Origin: Streptomyces sp. CB01881
GTDB lineage: Bacteria; Actinomycetota; Actinomycetes; Streptomycetales; Streptomycetaceae
Length of the DNA: 64,000 nt
Reading direction: 5' to 3'
NCBI RefSeq assembly: GCF_002953255.1
Contig: NZ_CP026498.1
Span: forward strand, 8,932,506-8,996,505
The notes below the pieces were generated by a model. That model made no database searches and was not told the origin of the DNA. It was given only the letters and a program-made list of their open reading frames with translations. Made by a program: the position numbers and the translations under genes. Shown piece after piece: positions 61,620-64,000 of this stretch (the first letter of the stretch is position 1; every line of letters begins with the position of its first letter).

Positions 61620-62171
61620 GTGATCACAGCTGTCCTCGGCACGATGCCGATGTTCTGGCCCGGGCTGCTCTGCTCGCTGGTGCCGGCCGCCCTGCTGAAC
61701 CGGCCGGTGGGGCGGCTGCTGCGGGCCCACTGGGCGGTGGCGTTCGTGCTGCTGCTCGCACTGGGCGGGGTGGTGACGTTCTCGCTGCTCCCCGACACGC
61801 AGGGACCGTTCTGGGAGTACTCCCGGTTCGCCGTCCGGCACTGCACCCTGACCGGCGCGCGGCTGCGCCCGCCGGGCGAGTGGATGACGTCGCGCCAGGC
61901 CGACCTGAACATCCTGGTGTTCCTGCCGATCGGCCTCGCCGCCGCCCTCGCCGGCACCAAGCCCCGGGTGGCGGCCGTCCTGGCGGTCGCGGTCGTGCTG
62001 CCGTTCGCGGTGGAGTTCGCCCAGTACGCGGTGCCCGCCATCGGCCGGGCCTGCGACATGCAGGACGTCGCGGACAACCTGCTCGGCCTCGCCCTCGGCG
62101 CGGCGCTCGGCCTGCTGGCCGGCCCGTTCGCCCGGGCGGGCGCGCGTTCGCTGCGCGCGGGCGGGGCGTAG
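61620..62171 (+). CDS. VanZ-like membrane protein
   Basis: 183 residues from GTG 61620 (ATG 61644 also possible). Four to five hydrophobic segments, and the VanZ-family motif TFSLLPDTQG with DLNILVFLPIGLAAAL and AVEFAQYAVP...DMQDVADNLLGLALGAALGLL. VanZ-like proteins give low-level teicoplanin resistance in enterococci, but most actinobacterial relatives have unknown roles; no van genes are here. No clear ribosome site. Confidence 0.8.
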   Translation: MITAVLGTMPMFWPGLLCSLVPAALLNRPVGRLLRAHWAVAFVLLLALGGVVTFSLLPDTQGPFWEYSRFAVRHCTLTGARLRPPGEWMTSRQADLNILVFLPIGLAAALAGTKPRVAAVLAVAVVLPFAVEFAQYAVPAIGRACDMQDVADNLLGLALGAALGLLAGPFARAGARSLRAGGA

Positions 62172-62342
62172 CGGGGGCGGGGCGTAACGGGGGCGGGGCG
62201 CCGAGGGGGCATCCGCCTGTCGGCTCGGGTTCTGGGGGCCGGGGGCGACGGCCGGCGAAGCCGCGGCCCGGGAACGGAAACCCCTTCACGGCAGGCACTG
62301 TTGCGGCCGTAGCATGACGACCGCCGAGCATCAGGGAGGACC

Positions 62343-63683
62343 ATGCCGTCGGACCGCATCGCGGACACCAGGAGCACCGCACGTACCGCGGACACCGGGG
62401 ACGCCGGGGACAGCGCCGCGCCCGGGGCGGACACCCGGGCGGAGTTCCGGACGGAGACCGGGGCCGCCCGCGCCGGCGACGCGGTCCGCGCGCTTCGCCG
62501 GCGGCGGTTCCGTCGGTCGAAGCCGGCCTGGGAGGCACCGGGACGGCCCGGTAAGCGGCGTGACGCGCTGGGCAGTTGGTGCGTACACGGTCTGGTGGTC
62601 CGGGGCACCCTGGAGGGGCTGCACACCTTCGAGGCCGAGACCGGGCGGCCCGGTTGGAGCTGGACGGTCCCGCGCCGGGGCGTGTTGGCGGCGATGAGCG
62701 AGCGCGTGGTGGACGGTGTCGGGCTCGTGGTCCACGCGGACGAGGACGACGGCCGGCTGACCGGTATCACGGTCACCGCCTTCGAGGTCCGCAGCGGTGA
62801 CGCCCTGTGGTCGTTCACGCCGCAGTTCGACGACCAGCAGTACTACTCCGAGCACTCCGGACCGATGGCCGGCCTGGTCGCCGTGGTACCGGGCCGGGCA
62901 GCAGTCCTGAGCGGCCGGTACCTGGTGGCCCGCGACCTGCGCAGCGGGCAGCCGGTCTGGGCGCCGGCCCCGGCCCCCGAGGGCACGGTCGGCCGACTGG
63001 CCACCGACGGGTCCGACTTCGTCCAGGTCGTGACCGCCGGCGGCCGGGCCACCGTGCGCCGCATCGGCGCCGCCACGGGCAGCACCGGCCGGGCCGTCGG
63101 CGTTCCCTTCGACGGCCCGGCCGCCGAGGTGCACGTGGCCCACCAGGATCCGCTGGTCCTCCTGGTCGAGGGCAAGGGTCCGCGCGCTCCGGAGGCGACG
63201 CTGCTGGTCCTCGACGGCGGAGGAGAGGTCACCGCCCGGATCCCCGCCGTCGGCGGGCACGGCGAGCTGGTGCTCGGCCGGACCGGAATCGGGGCGGACC
63301 GGCTCGTCGTGGCGACGGAGGAGGTCGTCGTCGTCCCGACCCGTCCCGGCCCCGGGGCGTACGACCACCTGACGGCGTTCGCCCGGTCCGGCGGCGGTGT
63401 GCGCTGGACCTGGCGGTCCAAGGAGAGGATCACCGGCCTGTTCCGCGTCGAGGGCTCCGTCCTCGTCCTGAGCAAGTGGGTCGCCCCGTCCGGCGAGGCG
63501 GACGGCACCGTGCACCTCCACGTCCTGGACGGAGCCACCGGGCGGGTGTCGGCCGTGCGCAGGCTGACCACCTTCCAGGTCGGCACCGAGGGCCGGTTCC
63601 ACCTGGACGGCGACCGCCTGCTGCGGGTGTCGGACTGGGGGCACGACACCTGGGCGCCCGTCCAGATGTTCCGGCTGCGCTGA
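62343..63683 (+). CDS. PQQ-like beta-propeller protein
   Basis: 446 residues, GGGAGGACC before ATG. The first 65 residues are Ala/Thr/Arg-rich without a signal peptide, then propeller blades of the W-D/PQQ type: GTLEGLHTFEAETGRPGWSWTV, VFDVRSGDALWSF-like strands, and VARDLRSGQPVWAP. The A-x-D-x-x-T/S-G-x-x-x-W repeat occurs five to seven times. Function unknown. Followed after 28 nt by the partial gene at the right edge. Confidence 0.75.
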   Translation: MPSDRIADTRSTARTADTGDAGDSAAPGADTRAEFRTETGAARAGDAVRALRRRRFRRSKPAWEAPGRPGKRRDALGSWCVHGLVVRGTLEGLHTFEAETGRPGWSWTVPRRGVLAAMSERVVDGVGLVVHADEDDGRLTGITVTAFEVRSGDALWSFTPQFDDQQYYSEHSGPMAGLVAVVPGRAAVLSGRYLVARDLRSGQPVWAPAPAPEGTVGRLATDGSDFVQVVTAGGRATVRRIGAATGSTGRAVGVPFDGPAAEVHVAHQDPLVLLVEGKGPRAPEATLLVLDGGGEVTARIPAVGGHGELVLGRTGIGADRLVVATEEVVVVPTRPGPGAYDHLTAFARSGGGVRWTWRSKERITGLFRVEGSVLVLSKWVAPSGEADGTVHLHVLDGATGRVSAVRRLTTFQVGTEGRFHLDGDRLLRVSDWGHDTWAPVQMFRLR

Positions 63684-63711
63684 CGCGGGCCGGGGAGGAG
63701 AGGAAGACCGG

Positions 63712-64000
63712 ATGACCCGCCACGCCGCCATGGAGGCCGAGGCCGCAACCGAGGCGGCAGACGCAGCCGAGGCCGGTTGCTCCGCCGATGAGCACGTTCG
63801 CTACGCGTACTACCTCCGGGCCTTCCGGAGCGTCCCGGCCGACGGGGAGCTCGACCTGGTCGCCACCGTCCTGCGCGACGAGGACCAGGTGATGGCGCAG
63901 GCCGCCGTCGTGCACCACGTGAACCTGCGGGCCGCGGCCCTGGGGCACGGCCCGGACTTCACCGGCTGGGTCACGGCGATGACGGAAGCCGTCGAGGGGC
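63712..64000 (+). CDS. Partial gene at right edge, unknown
   Basis: ATG 63712 follows GGAGGAGAGGAAG. The 96 codons in view read MTRHAAMEAEAATEAADAAEAG..., then HVRYAYYLRAFRSVPADGELDLVATVLRDEDQVMAQAAVVHHVNLRAAALG, a soluble helical protein. The 3' end is outside the window. Likely co-transcribed with the beta-propeller gene. Confidence 0.6.
   Translation, partial: MTRHAAMEAEAATEAADAAEAGCSADEHVRYAYYLRAFRSVPADGELDLVATVLRDEDQVMAQAAVVHHVNLRAAALGHGPDFTGWVTAMTEAVEG

Noticed and set aside
61620..62171. VanZ-like gene as part of a glycopeptide-resistance cluster
   Set aside because: No vanHAX or vanRS genes are present; VanZ-like proteins are widespread and mostly unrelated to resistance.

Overview
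The window is high-GC actinobacterial DNA with strong G/C preference at third codon positions, frequent GTG starts and GGAGG ribosome sites. The gene content is that of a soil streptomycete-type genome (Streptomyces or Kitasatospora; the sequence does not separate them): a SigE-type ECF sigma factor, a membrane Ser/Thr kinase, a type III PKS/P450 pair, F420-dependent and NiCoT genes, and many secreted hydrolases. I saw no rRNA, tRNA, CRISPR array or replication origin.

The first 7.1 kb is accessory and mosaic. It opens with a left-truncated, three-repeat, Cys/Asn-Asp-rich peptide gene followed after 12 nt by a protein-isoaspartate-methyltransferase (PIMT) homologue. This is a candidate RiPP system of the aspartimide (imiditide-like) type. 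Next come a GntR-type repressor, a small membrane protein with a TTA codon and a small Cys-rich protein. An IS1634-like element (2546-4305) has landed exactly between the stop codon and the terminator of that last gene, with an 8-bp direct repeat. Beyond it is a 5'-truncated RsbW-like ATPase gene interrupted by a full-length group II intron (4610-7049). Splicing would restore the reading frame and a 4-nt overlap with the next gene.

From 7.1 to 24 kb the region looks chromosomal. It holds an Ig-like protein, two large secreted proteins sharing APTR-LDTR repeats, an ECF sigma/membrane-partner pair, an Asp/Glu racemase, an atypical kinase-fold phosphotransferase, a VapBC module with a 20-bp operator, a CocE-like protein lacking its catalytic serine, a secreted protein behind tandem TCTACGCGCG sites, a nickel transporter preceded by a Nur-type box, and a TrmB/LuxR-like regulator divergent from a tiny secreted peptide.

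From 25 to 45 kb lie a secreted nuclease/phosphatase, an SGNH esterase, an FAD dehydrogenase with a TetR regulator, a Ser/Thr kinase with a lectin-like tail, a deleted F420-reductase pseudogene, an ArsR/P-type ATPase/2Fe-2S metal operon, a stand-alone DnaJ-type zinc-finger protein, a Tat-exported phosphatase, a peroxiredoxin, an orphan sugar-binding lipoprotein, an aminotransferase divergent from an HxlR regulator with a clear palindrome, and a DUF3291 protein.

From 45 to 64 kb are a DUF2079 membrane protein, a pentapeptide-repeat protein with a Cys-rich head, a histidine-kinase remnant, a Tyr phosphatase, an LLM flavin oxidoreductase, a TPR protein, an intact phosphotransferase, the RNA-binding protein Tex, a SHOCT protein, a Nudix hydrolase, the rppA-P450 pigment operon with an ArsR-like regulator upstream, a VanZ-like protein, a beta-propeller protein and a partial gene at the right edge. 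Convergent gene pairs are usually separated by strong, often perfect, hairpin terminators.
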